From: Lachnospiraceae bacterium UBA7109
GTDB taxonomy: Bacteria > Bacillota > Clostridia > Lachnospirales > Lachnospiraceae
Length of the DNA: 13,748 bases
Direction: 5' to 3'
Assembly (NCBI GenBank): GCA_002492335.1
Contig: DKYD01000087.1
Span: 1 to 13,748, forward strand
Positions 1 to 7,693 of this stretch are shown here, piece by piece. How positions within the stretch are numbered: the first letter of the stretch is position 1; the number at the start of each line of letters is the position of its first letter. Both the position numbers and the translations under genes were made by a program. The notes beneath the pieces are model-generated. The model did not search any database. It saw only the letters and a list, made by a program, of their open reading frames with translations, and was not told the DNA's origin.

Positions 1-20
1 AGACCTTGCGGACAAGGTCT
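1..20 (-). terminator. Hairpin downstream of mgtE, probable terminator
   Basis: A perfect 8-bp inverted repeat (AGACCTTG / CAAGGTCT) with a 4-nt loop lies about 50 nt beyond the mgtE stop codon. This is the right place for a rho-independent terminator of mgtE. The T-tract expected on the minus strand would fall outside the window, so the terminator call is incomplete. Read on the plus strand, the hairpin is followed by CTTTGCG, which is a poor T-tract. Confidence 0.5.
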
Positions 21-69
21 CTTTGCGATAATCTTATGTCTATTTTTTCGTACATTCCTTTATATTCTG

Positions 70-1524
70 TTACTGAAGATGAAATACTGCGCTGATAATT
101 GCAAAATAAATACTGATCGTACTGATATCGACCAAAGTAGAAATCAGCGGAGTCGCCATAATCGCCGGATCCAGGCCGACCCTTTTTGCAACAAGCGGCA
201 GGGTACAGCCGACAATTTTCGCAATGATCACGGTACAGGCCATCGTAAGTCCGATTGTAACTGCAATCATTGCATCGCCCTGTCCCATCAGCATAATCCG
301 GAGTCCATTGACAACAGCCAGGATAATGCTCACACAGACAGCCACCCGGATTTCCTTCCAGATAACTTTTAGAAGATCCTTAAATTCTATCTCTCCCGTA
401 GCAAGTCCACGAATCACCAGAGTAGAACTCTGGGAACCACAGTTTCCGCCCGTGCCGGTCAGCATTGGTACAAATCCGGTCAGCTGAGGCATCACCGATA
501 TCGCTGTCTCATAGCTGTTCATAATCATCTGCGTAAATGTAGCCGATAACATCAGAAACAACAGCCACGGAATACGACTCTTAACATGTTCCATTACGGT
601 AGTTCCGAAATAAGATTCATCACTGGGGCTGACGCCGGCCATGATACTGATATCTTCCGTCTCCTCTTCCTGCAGGACAAGCATCGCATCATCAACCGTA
701 ACAATACCGACCATACATTTTTCATGATCGACGATCGGAAGCGCAATCAAACCATATTTCATGATCGTCCTGGCCACTTCCTCCTGATCGTCTGTTGTCT
801 GCGCATAGATCATATTTGTATCCATGATCTCTTCAACCATTCTGGACTCGCCTGTCGTCAGAAGATCCTTAATGTCCACCACACCGATCAGGCGACGTTT
901 TTCTGTCACATAACAAGTGTAAATCGTCTCGCGGTTTAAGCCTACCTGCCGGATTTTCATGATTGCATCTTCTACAGTCATTTCTTTATTCAGCGCAATG
1001 TAATCCACATTCATGACACTTCCGGCGCTGTCTTCCGGATACTGCAGAAGCTGGTTAATCTGTGCGCGTTTCTCTTCATCGGTCACAAGAAGAAGTCTGT
1101 CAACGACATTGGCAGGCATCTCTTCCAGTACGTCAACCGTATCATCCAGGTACATTTCTTCCATGACTTCCTCAAGCTCGGAATCTGTCAGTGCGTTAAT
1201 CAAAACCTCACGAAGATCACTGTTCATATAGGCAAATGTCTCCGCTGCCTCTTCCTTTACCAGAAGACGGAAGATCAGAACAAGCTGCTTCTCGTCTACT
1301 TCCTCCAAAATATCCGCAAGGTCGACAGGGTACATATTGTTTTCCAGTTCTTCTTTTAATTCTTTAAACTGCCGGTTATCGAGCATTTCCTGAATTCGCT
1401 CTATGGTAAGCTCTTCCCGCTGCTCCGGGATCTCGTCCGCATAATCATAATCAAATTCACTCTGCGAGACCGCATGACCCCACTCTTCTGCCGAGACAAA
1501 ATCCGGATTCTTCTCTTCTCTCAT
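70..1524 (-). CDS. mgtE: Magnesium transporter MgtE
   Basis: This is an MgtE-family Mg2+ channel of the cytoplasmic membrane, 484 residues from the chosen start. Domain order is the family standard. An acidic MgtE N domain covers about residues 40-165, two CBS domains cover about 172-225 and 236-288, and the C-terminal membrane domain covers about 315-482 with roughly five helices. The membrane domain carries the signature PMLTGTGGNCGSQ near 353-365 and a conserved Asp near 452 in a DPA motif, the type of residue that lines the Mg2+ pore. In characterised MgtE proteins the N and CBS domains bind Mg2+ and close the pore when cytosolic Mg2+ is high. An upstream in-frame ATG at 1575 was rejected because only 1524 has a ribosome binding site (GGAGG, 6-nt spacer). 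The gene is transcribed divergently from tmcAL. The inferred leader of about 56 nt is too short for an M-box Mg2+ riboswitch, so control is probably at the protein level. Confidence 0.95.
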   Translation of the reverse strand: MREEKNPDFVSAEEWGHAVSQSEFDYDYADEIPEQREELTIERIQEMLDNRQFKELKEELENNMYPVDLADILEEVDEKQLVLIFRLLVKEEAAETFAYMNSDLREVLINALTDSELEEVMEEMYLDDTVDVLEEMPANVVDRLLLVTDEEKRAQINQLLQYPEDSAGSVMNVDYIALNKEMTVEDAIMKIRQVGLNRETIYTCYVTEKRRLIGVVDIKDLLTTGESRMVEEIMDTNMIYAQTTDDQEEVARTIMKYGLIALPIVDHEKCMVGIVTVDDAMLVLQEEETEDISIMAGVSPSDESYFGTTVMEHVKSRIPWLLFLMLSATFTQMIMNSYETAISVMPQLTGFVPMLTGTGGNCGSQSSTLVIRGLATGEIEFKDLLKVIWKEIRVAVCVSIILAVVNGLRIMLMGQGDAMIAVTIGLTMACTVIIAKIVGCTLPLVAKRVGLDPAIMATPLISTLVDISTISIYFAIISAVFHLQ

Positions 1525-1529
1525 ATATA

Positions 1530-1539
1530 CCCTCCTTCC
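1530..1539 (-). promoter_or_regulatory. mgtE ribosome binding site (decides start)
   Basis: On the minus strand AGGAAGGAGGG stands 6 nt before ATG 1524. The longer in-frame ATG at 1575 has no comparable site and would lie only a few nucleotides after the predicted transcription start. Confidence 0.8.
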
Positions 1540-1548
1540 TGCAAAACT

Positions 1549-1565
1549 ACAAACAACTTGTTTGT
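1549..1565. promoter_or_regulatory. 17-nt perfect palindrome, candidate operator
   Basis: ACAAACAA-C-TTGTTTGT is a perfect inverted repeat with 8-nt arms and one central base. It abuts the plus-strand -35 box (1566) and lies inside the mgtE leader. A dimeric repressor bound here could block tmcAL initiation and obstruct mgtE elongation. The base pairs are visible in the sequence; the operator role is inference, and no regulator gene in the window is an obvious match. Confidence 0.4.
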
Positions 1566-1594
1566 TTGCGAACACATCTATTTTATAGTATAAT
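1566..1594 (+). promoter_or_regulatory. Predicted sigma-A promoter of tmcAL
   Basis: TTGCGA (1566-1571, 4 of 6 consensus matches), a 17-nt spacer and a perfect TATAAT (1589-1594). Transcription would start near 1601, giving a leader of about 25 nt that holds little more than the AAGGAGA ribosome binding site. Its -10 box overlaps the opposing mgtE -10 box. Confidence 0.6.
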
Positions 1595-1615
1595 AAATTT
1601 CAAATAATTTTACAA
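1587..1615 (-). promoter_or_regulatory. Predicted sigma-A promoter of mgtE
   Basis: On the minus strand TTGTAA (1615-1610), a 17-nt spacer and TATACT (1592-1587, 5 of 6 matches) fit a sigma-A promoter. Transcription would start near 1580, giving a leader of about 56 nt. The -10 hexamer shares four base pairs with the tmcAL -10 hexamer on the other strand, and the -35 hexamer lies in the tmcAL leader next to its ribosome binding site. Confidence 0.55.
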
Positions 1616-1625
1616 GGAGATTACC

Positions 1626-2858
1626 ATGAAAGTTGTCGGACTGATAGCAGAATACAATCCTTTTCACAATGGACATTTCTATCATATTCAAAAAGCCAGA
1701 GAAATTACAGGTGCAGATGCGGTACTTATCATTATGAGCGGAAACTATGTTCAGCGCGGTACACCTGCTATTATGCCGAAGCACCTCCGTGCCCGCATGG
1801 CGCTTCTGTCCGGTGCTTCCGCCGTTATCGAACTTCCCGTTCCTTATGCTTGCGCAAGTGCAGAATACTTTGCCGCCGGAGCGGTTTCCCTTCTGAATCA
1901 GCTTGGATGCATTGATTCCATCTGCTTTGGCAGCGAATGCGGTGATATAGATCTCTTAACACAAACTGCCCGGATGATCGAAAATGAACCCGATGAATAT
2001 AAAAAAAATCTTCATGCATTTCTGCGTGAAGGTCTTCCTTTTCCTGCCGCGAGACAGCAGGCACTGAACACTTATCCGGCAGCAGACTGTCCGGCTTCCG
2101 TACTGGAACAGCCAAATAATATTCTCGGAATTGAATACCTGAAGGCAATACATCAAAGCGGCAGTACGGTCACCCCCTATACGATCAAACGAAAGGAATC
2201 TGGATATCACGATAAGAATTTATCAGAGCAGTACAGCTCAGCGTCTGCCATCCGTAGCCAGTTTGAAAATGCAAACTTTATCTTTTCCTTCCTGGAGGGG
2301 CAGATTCCGGCTTCCTCCATGCAGATATTAAAAGAAACTTACGGCATCCGCTATCCGATCCATACAAACGACTTTTCCTTATTATTAAAACAAAAGCTTT
2401 TACTGGAAACGGAAGACACGCTGACAAAATATCTGGATGTCACCGGGGATATTGCTCACCGGATAATCAGACTGTGTGGCGACTACAGGAGCCTTGATCA
2501 ATTCTGCGGACTGCTCAAAACAAAGGATATGACATATACCCGCATCAGCCGCTGCCTGCTCCATATTCTTCTCGACATCACAAAAAAAGATATGGAAACC
2601 TATCGGGCAACCGGGGACTGCCAGTATGCCCATATCCTGGGATTCCGAGAAGACAGTACTGATCTTCTGACCCGGCTTAAGAAACATTCCCGGATACCGC
2701 TTCTTACAAAGCTAACACAGACAGATACCCTGACGGACGCCGGAAAACAAATGCTCCGCCAGGATATCTATGCTTCTGACTTATACGAAAGCGTGATTAC
2801 AGACAAATATCAGAGGCCCTTTATAAATGAATACCGGCAGCAGGTGATAAAGGTCTGA
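1626..2858 (+). CDS. tmcAL: tRNA(Met) cytidine acetate ligase TmcAL
   Basis: A 410-residue protein of the TmcAL family (formerly YlbM/DUF795), close to the length of the Bacillus enzyme. Characterised TmcAL uses ATP and acetate to form N4-acetylcytidine at the wobble position (C34) of elongator tRNA-Met, through an acetyl-adenylate intermediate. It acts in the cytoplasm. The N-terminus has the nucleotidyltransferase-type nucleotide-binding motif: GLIAEYNPFHNGH at residues 5-17 ends in the HxGH signature (H14, G16, H17). The SGNYVQRGTPA segment at about 38-48 and FGSEC at about 101-105 are also typical of the family. The start follows a clear AAGGAGA site 6-7 nt upstream. The gene has its own promoter and terminator and appears monocistronic. 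It converges with the response regulator gene, with only 29 nt between the two stop codons. Confidence 0.93.
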   Translation: MKVVGLIAEYNPFHNGHFYHIQKAREITGADAVLIIMSGNYVQRGTPAIMPKHLRARMALLSGASAVIELPVPYACASAEYFAAGAVSLLNQLGCIDSICFGSECGDIDLLTQTARMIENEPDEYKKNLHAFLREGLPFPAARQQALNTYPAADCPASVLEQPNNILGIEYLKAIHQSGSTVTPYTIKRKESGYHDKNLSEQYSSASAIRSQFENANFIFSFLEGQIPASSMQILKETYGIRYPIHTNDFSLLLKQKLLLETEDTLTKYLDVTGDIAHRIIRLCGDYRSLDQFCGLLKTKDMTYTRISRCLLHILLDITKKDMETYRATGDCQYAHILGFREDSTDLLTRLKKHSRIPLLTKLTQTDTLTDAGKQMLRQDIYASDLYESVITDKYQRPFINEYRQQVIKV

Positions 2859-2888
2859 ATCTGATTTTTATCACTTGCTGTCTCTTTT
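2838..2888 (+). terminator. Rho-independent terminator of tmcAL, overlapping its 3' end
   Basis: A 14-bp stem with one G-T pair (2838-2851 with 2867-2880) and a 15-nt loop is followed by TCTCTTTTT. The first arm is inside the tmcAL coding region, and the TGA stop (2856-2858) is in the loop. On the minus strand the same hairpin lies just after the response regulator stop but has no T-tract behind it, so it is probably not a good terminator in that direction. Confidence 0.8.
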
Positions 2889-4462
2889 TATGCATAGGTG
2901 GCATTTCCCGCCATCTCCCGATATTTTGCAGGTGACATTCCATTATACTTTTTAAAGGCAAGCGAAAAATAATTTGTATTTTTATATCCCACCATTCCTG
3001 CAATTTCCCCAATCTGCATTTCCGTAGTCTCCAGGAAATATTTCGACCTTTCAATTCTCTGACGCACAATATATTCGTTGCAGCCCTCCCCCAGTACTTT
3101 CTTAAATAATCTGGAAAAGTAGCTCGGAGAAACATAAACCATCTCCGACAATCCTATAATAGACAAGTCTTCATCCAGGTGTGTATCGATGTATCGTTTT
3201 GCCTTTTCTACAATTTCATGACGTTTTCCTTCTCTTCCCAGCGCCAGCTTATGGATAAAAGAACCGGCAAGTTCATATACCCTTTCTCTGTCCAGCCCCT
3301 GAATCGCTTTTGCCAGATCATTTAACTGACAATCCGGCATTTCTCCGGTTGCAGCTACATAGGTATAATAAATGGCGCATGACATTTCAAAACACCAGAT
3401 CTGTATTTGTCTGTCTGACAGATTATAGGCTCTCATTGCCCGGCAGAATTTCTCATAAATCTGCATCATTCTGTCCCCATCAGCGATATTATCACACATA
3501 GATATTTTAAATTCTCTGTATATATCCTGAATCATATTTTCCCGATTTTTATCTTTTCCGGTTCTTACGATCTTATCAATTTCTTTTTGTTCCTTTTCAA
3601 GAAAAAGCAATGCTTCTTTATAAGAATCAGCAATCTGATCAAGACTCTCTACCTCCCCTCCCAGAAGCACCCGAAGCCTGACGCCATGCTCATTCTCCAG
3701 AATCTCTGTAATCTCCTGTACGCTTTCCATTACACTTTGTTTGTTCTGGTCAGATTGGAATACCATAACAATTCTGCCATTATCATCATAGAAAGTAACC
3801 CCTATTCCCCTTGCATCTATCAGATCCAGACAGCTTTTTCTAATTCCATACTCACGAAATTTTTCCTCCGATTCGTTCTTCACATCCATTTGAACATCCA
3901 AAATTAAAATTGCCGCAACAGCCGGATGACGCCGTTTCTGTTCCAGTTCCTCCGGCCATTTTCCTGTCATATTATTAAGTCTCTGATGTACTGCATCCCG
4001 CATAAAGATCTCCAACTGCAGCTGTCTTACAGCAGCCTCTGCCAAAACCTTCTCATTCTTTAATAATTTCTCTTTTTTCTCCTTGTCCAGAATACGAATC
4101 TGTTCTTCGACACTTTCTTTCAGCTCCTGCTCATCAATCGGTTTTAAAAGAAAATTATGTACCTTCATACGCAGACATTCTCTTGCATAGTCAAACCGGT
4201 CATACCCGGTGAGGACAAGAATCCGCATTTCATCATTCCCGCTGTCTTTTCGGATCGCGGCAATCAGATCCAGACCACTCATCTCTGTCATGCTGATATC
4301 TGTTATCATGATTTCCGGATGATGATCCTCAATCACTCCCAGTGCTTCTCTCGCAGATGCGGCTGTGTACACCTCTCCAATTCCAAGCTCATTCCATGAT
4401 ACACCGTTCCTGATTCCCATTCGTATCATTTTCTCATCATCTACAATTAAAAGCTTATACAT
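2888..4462 (-). CDS. YesN-type response regulator, receiver plus AraC DNA-binding domain
   Basis: A 524-residue cytoplasmic transcription factor, the partner of the kinase gene it overlaps. The receiver domain (about 1-120) has all key residues: D8 and D9 for the metal ion, D55 as phosphate acceptor (IMITD55), T85, and K107 in LLKP. The middle region (about 180-285) has the look of the degenerate GGDEF-like domain of YesN/CdaR-type regulators, including a SYKEAL segment. The C-terminus (about 415-524) is an AraC/XylS double helix-turn-helix, with the second motif around VGYKNTNYFSLAFKKYNGMS. An ATG at 4477 is in frame, but ATG 4462 has GGAGG with a 6-nt spacer, so 4462 was chosen. The start overlaps the end of the kinase gene by 8 nt, which suggests translational coupling. 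Such regulators usually activate nearby carbohydrate genes. The GH43/SLH genes or an unseen transporter operon are plausible targets (inference). Confidence 0.92.
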   Translation of the reverse strand: MYKLLIVDDEKMIRMGIRNGVSWNELGIGEVYTAASAREALGVIEDHHPEIMITDISMTEMSGLDLIAAIRKDSGNDEMRILVLTGYDRFDYARECLRMKVHNFLLKPIDEQELKESVEEQIRILDKEKKEKLLKNEKVLAEAAVRQLQLEIFMRDAVHQRLNNMTGKWPEELEQKRRHPAVAAILILDVQMDVKNESEEKFREYGIRKSCLDLIDARGIGVTFYDDNGRIVMVFQSDQNKQSVMESVQEITEILENEHGVRLRVLLGGEVESLDQIADSYKEALLFLEKEQKEIDKIVRTGKDKNRENMIQDIYREFKISMCDNIADGDRMMQIYEKFCRAMRAYNLSDRQIQIWCFEMSCAIYYTYVAATGEMPDCQLNDLAKAIQGLDRERVYELAGSFIHKLALGREGKRHEIVEKAKRYIDTHLDEDLSIIGLSEMVYVSPSYFSRLFKKVLGEGCNEYIVRQRIERSKYFLETTEMQIGEIAGMVGYKNTNYFSLAFKKYNGMSPAKYREMAGNATYA

Positions 4463-6236
4463 CTTCTTCCTCCCCATTTTTCGCTGTCTTTTCCTTCGGA
4501 ATGTGAATTTCCACTATCACGCCTCCCTGTTTTCCCTGGTAAAAGCGGATCCCATACTGCCTGCCAAAGAGCAGCTCAATTCTCTTATTTACGTTCCGCA
4601 CGCCATAACCAAAATTCTCCCTGTATTCCGATATAGACTGATTCATCTCATCAATTTCTTCCTGGTGCATTCCGCAGCCGCTATCCTCTATACGAAGATA
4701 AATCTCATTTCCTTCTTCCCGGATATTTAATATAACTGTTCCCTTTTTCCCTTCCCGGACACGAATTCCATGGTAAATTGCATTTTCCACCAATGGCTGC
4801 AAGGTTAACCTGGGTATTTCCACTCCATAATACTTTTCCGGTATATGGATTTCTAAGGAAATAATATTGTCATAACGCATATTCTGGATAACCAGATAAG
4901 ACCGGATATGCTCCAGTTCCTGCTGCAGCGGAATAATTTCTTTTCCCTGACTCAGACAGATCCGGTAATATTTTGCCATCGCCTTGACCATCGTGGAGAT
5001 TTCTTCATTTCCATCTGCCACTGCCTGCCAGTGAATACATTCCAGAGTGTTATAGAGAAAATGCGGTTTGATCTGGGACTGCAGCGCATCAAAACGGATT
5101 TGTTCTATCTGATGCTGCTCTGTCTTAATCTGCTCCATCAACCGGTCAATCTCATCCATCATCGTATTAAAGCCTTCTACCAGCTTACGGCTGTCCACAT
5201 CCATCCGCCTGTCATCAATCCGGACGTCCAGCTGTCCATTCACAACATCATCCATGACCTTCACCACCCGGTTAACCGGCTCATAAAGGTAATCCAACAT
5301 CTTTCTGAAAATCAGAACAGCAAAGAAAGTAACCACCAGAACAATCAGAACCAAAAGCAGAACAACTGCAGCACTATTCCTGTATAACTCCGTTAAAGGA
5401 ATCTCATTCACCAGATAAAATCCCCATTTTCCTATTTTCTGGTAATTCACAAGATTGCCGCTTTTCCAAAAGCTTCCACTGTTCCCTTCAAGTTTACGTG
5501 CATAAGAAACTCTATCTCCAATCGTTTCTTTGTCAGCTGACGCCAGCCTTACCCCCTCCTGGTCAACCAGGATCCTCCTGGATTGTCCATCTGCAACTTC
5601 TCTGCAAAGCTCTTCTACGAAGCTATCATTAAGATTTAACACAAGCATTCCAAGAGGTTTTCCGATTTCAGATGTGGAATAAATCGGATGATATAAGGTA
5701 AGCGTACAATCCTTATCCCGAAAATAATTGTCTCCAAAGCTCATTTTCACAGCGCTTCCTGGTTTGATCCGGATACCCACTTCATAATCCTTCCTGTATA
5801 CTTCGTCAAATCTGGAATCTGTCACACTGCTGTTTCCTTTATATACGTAATCCCCACTGTCTTCCTTTACTGCAGCGGCAAAATTCATATTGCCCTGTAC
5901 ATTTATCATATTCAGGAGGAAATCATAGAGAGTATTCGCTTTTTGTTCATAATTCTCGTCAACGGTCTGTGAACTTTTTATGTAATCCTGCATCTTATCG
6001 TCTATAACAATAGCAACCGCCACATTCTGATATTGATTCAGGGTATCTTCATAATTAGAAGCAAGCATCTTCAGCTCTTCTCTCGCCATCCCCTTGGACT
6101 GCGCTGTGATTCGGCTCACTGCAGAAAAGGTAGACGATATCAGGATAACTGCAGAAGCTGCAATCAAAAGCCAGGAAAAAAAGAAAACCATTTTTCTTTT
6201 CAGGCTCCATGTGTCGACACGTTTTTCCCGCTCCAT
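4455..6236 (-). CDS. YesM-type sensor histidine kinase
   Basis: A 593-residue membrane kinase of the YesM/LytS-like class. Transmembrane helix 1 spans about residues 17-37. An extracellular sensor region of about 250 residues (about 45-285, CACHE-like in layout) follows, and helix 2 spans about 289-311. A HAMP linker covers about 312-365 and leads into a short coiled coil. The His_kinase domain has QSQIKPHFLYNTLE with the expected phospho-acceptor His at 392. The ATPase domain has the N box PLVENAIYHG (Asn 485), DSGCGM at 518-523 and the glycine-rich GYGVRNVNKRI at about 543-553. All catalytic motifs look intact. The gene starts 24 nt after the binding-protein gene, with GGGGAAG as ribosome binding site, and overlaps the regulator by 8 nt. 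The sensed ligand is not visible from the sequence. The neighbouring sugar-binding protein suggests a saccharide, directly or through that protein. Confidence 0.92.
   Translation of the reverse strand: MEREKRVDTWSLKRKMVFFFSWLLIAASAVILISSTFSAVSRITAQSKGMAREELKMLASNYEDTLNQYQNVAVAIVIDDKMQDYIKSSQTVDENYEQKANTLYDFLLNMINVQGNMNFAAAVKEDSGDYVYKGNSSVTDSRFDEVYRKDYEVGIRIKPGSAVKMSFGDNYFRDKDCTLTLYHPIYSTSEIGKPLGMLVLNLNDSFVEELCREVADGQSRRILVDQEGVRLASADKETIGDRVSYARKLEGNSGSFWKSGNLVNYQKIGKWGFYLVNEIPLTELYRNSAAVVLLLVLIVLVVTFFAVLIFRKMLDYLYEPVNRVVKVMDDVVNGQLDVRIDDRRMDVDSRKLVEGFNTMMDEIDRLMEQIKTEQHQIEQIRFDALQSQIKPHFLYNTLECIHWQAVADGNEEISTMVKAMAKYYRICLSQGKEIIPLQQELEHIRSYLVIQNMRYDNIISLEIHIPEKYYGVEIPRLTLQPLVENAIYHGIRVREGKKGTVILNIREEGNEIYLRIEDSGCGMHQEEIDEMNQSISEYRENFGYGVRNVNKRIELLFGRQYGIRFYQGKQGGVIVEIHIPKEKTAKNGEEEDV
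4469..4473 (-). promoter_or_regulatory. Response regulator ribosome binding site (decides start)
   Basis: GGAGG on the minus strand stands 6 nt before ATG 4462 and lies inside the last codons of the kinase gene. It favours the 524-residue product over one beginning at ATG 4477. Confidence 0.75.
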
Positions 6237-6260
6237 AATCTTCCCCTTTCTCTCGTCTTG

Positions 6261-7583
6261 CTACTTTCCTGCAATGCAGTCTTCCATAGCCTGTTCAAAT
6301 GTGGCAGCAGCTTCCTCCGGCGTGATTGTCAGACCAAATAATTGCTGACAAGTATCCAAATGTACCTGTGCGACCGCCATCGGCAGATACTGATCATACC
6401 AGAGCTGCACTGACGATGCATTTGTCGCCGCATCCAGAACCTGTTTTACCACGCTATCCGTGACCAGTTCTTTGGCATCCTTTGCCGGCGGGATCTTTCC
6501 TACCTCTACCATCTTTTTCCTTGCCCCGGCCGTTGCATAGTAAGATGCACACTCAAAAGCCGCCTTCAGTTTCTCTCCCTTACAGTTAAACGAAACAAAG
6601 AGATCACCTATCGTTCCAATCTGAATGGATGAATCTGCCGTCGATCCGTCTACTGCCGGAAAAGAAAACCAGTCAATTTTCTTATAAAATTCCGGATCAT
6701 CGATAGAAAACGTTCCGGTATACCAGGAACCGCCAAGAAGCATCGCAGCTGTTTCCTCATAAATCATCTGTTTCGCCTGTCCGTCATCCTCACTCAGATA
6801 ATTCACACCCTTCGGGAAATACCCCTTCTTCACCCATTCCTGAATTTTATTTCCTGCATAAAGAAAACACTCGTCTTCAAATGTCCCCTCTCCGGATGCC
6901 GCCTTCTGAAATGGTTCCAGTCCGCTGTATCTCGCTGCAAGACACTGAAAATACATCGAACCTGTCCATTTCGGTTCATTTGCGAGAGCAAAGGGTACAA
7001 TACCTTCTGCTTTTAACCTGTCGCATACAGCTTCCAGCTCCGAAACCGTTGCAGGAACCTCAAGATGATACTTTTCAAATATTTCTTTGTTATAGAACAC
7101 CCCTGCCAGGGACACATTATAGGTAGGAACAGCATATAACTTTCCATTATAAGTGGCCTGTGCAAGCGCCGCCTCCATAAACTGTCCCTTCAGATCATAC
7201 TTCTCATAAAGTTCATCCAGTGGCTGCGCAAATCCCGCGTCTATATATTCATTCATCGGCCCGCCTGACCAGCTGGTATACATATCCGGACACTCACCGG
7301 AACTCATAGCTACCACAAGCTTTTCCTTATAATTATCATTCTGGATCGAAACCATTTCAACCTTATAGCCCGTCTTTGTATTCTTGTTAAATTCGTCGAC
7401 TGCATATTGCAAAGCCTCTTTATCCGCACCCTCAGTACCGATATTCCAGAATGTAATAATCTTATCCTCGTCGACTTCCGTCACAGGGTCATCTGCTTCC
7501 CGGCTGCATGCCGTTTCTGACAACATCAGACCAAAAGCCAGAAGAACCGCAATAACTTTCTTTATCTTAATTCTCTTCACCAT
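6261..7583 (-). CDS. Extracellular solute-binding protein, family 1 (sugar ABC type)
   Basis: A 440-residue exported binding protein resembling the family 1 components of carbohydrate ABC importers. A basic N-terminus (KRIKIKK) and hydrophobic stretch (about 10-21) lead to Cys 26. This is probably a lipid-anchored cysteine, but the preceding residues SETA are unusual because position -3 is Glu and not Leu, Val or Ile. Mature-protein features are typical: ITFWNIG near 42-48, CPDMYTSWSG near 98-107, FAQPLDEL near 118-125, and later aromatic segments such as WYTGTF and the WYDQYLP stretch. An in-frame TTG at 7598 was rejected because ATG 7583 has GGAG with a 9-nt spacer. The gene is first in a unit with a histidine kinase and response regulator. 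No permease or ATPase gene is adjacent, so it may deliver ligand to the kinase sensor region or serve permeases encoded elsewhere. The ligand is unknown; an oligosaccharide is likely from the family and the GH43 neighbour. Confidence 0.9.
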   Translation of the reverse strand: MVKRIKIKKVIAVLLAFGLMLSETACSREADDPVTEVDEDKIITFWNIGTEGADKEALQYAVDEFNKNTKTGYKVEMVSIQNDNYKEKLVVAMSSGECPDMYTSWSGGPMNEYIDAGFAQPLDELYEKYDLKGQFMEAALAQATYNGKLYAVPTYNVSLAGVFYNKEIFEKYHLEVPATVSELEAVCDRLKAEGIVPFALANEPKWTGSMYFQCLAARYSGLEPFQKAASGEGTFEDECFLYAGNKIQEWVKKGYFPKGVNYLSEDDGQAKQMIYEETAAMLLGGSWYTGTFSIDDPEFYKKIDWFSFPAVDGSTADSSIQIGTIGDLFVSFNCKGEKLKAAFECASYYATAGARKKMVEVGKIPPAKDAKELVTDSVVKQVLDAATNASSVQLWYDQYLPMAVAQVHLDTCQQLFGLTITPEEAAATFEQAMEDCIAGK

Positions 7584-7592
7584 ATGTATCTG

Positions 7593-7596
7593 CTCC
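7593..7596 (-). promoter_or_regulatory. Binding-protein ribosome binding site (decides start)
   Basis: GGAG on the minus strand lies 9 nt before ATG 7583. It overlaps the alternative in-frame TTG (7598-7596), which itself has no site upstream. Confidence 0.6.
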
Positions 7597-7624
7597 AATA
7601 ATCTTAGAAACCCTTTTCTATCTT

Positions 7625-7654
7625 ATCTTAACATAGAAAAGAATAAAATGTCAT
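7625..7654 (-). promoter_or_regulatory. Candidate promoter of the binding protein-kinase-regulator unit
   Basis: On the minus strand ATGACA (7654-7649), an 18-nt spacer and TAAGAT (7630-7625) give a modest sigma-A match. Transcription would begin near 7618, about 35 nt before the start codon. It sits just after the terminator of the upstream SLH gene, where a promoter for this unit would be needed. The match is weak. Confidence 0.3.
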
Positions 7655-7668
7655 CCATTATTTCCTGT

Positions 7669-7693
7669 AAAAAAAGATGCTAAAAAAAGATGC
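7669..7693. repeat. Tandem 12-nt repeat at terminator edge
   Basis: AAAAAAAGATGC occurs twice (7669-7680 and 7682-7693), separated by a single T. The second copy is one arm of the terminator hairpin. On the minus strand this yields two T-tracts in a row, the second preceded by GCATC. It looks like a local duplication or slippage event. Confidence 0.6.

Noticed and set aside
1525..1580. M-box (Mg2+) riboswitch before mgtE
   Set aside because: The predicted leader is only about 56 nt, far shorter than an M-box, and no matching structure is visible. Only the short palindrome stands out.
7584..7598. Upstream TTG start for the binding protein at 7598
   Set aside because: It overlaps the GGAG that serves ATG 7583, and it has no site of its own.
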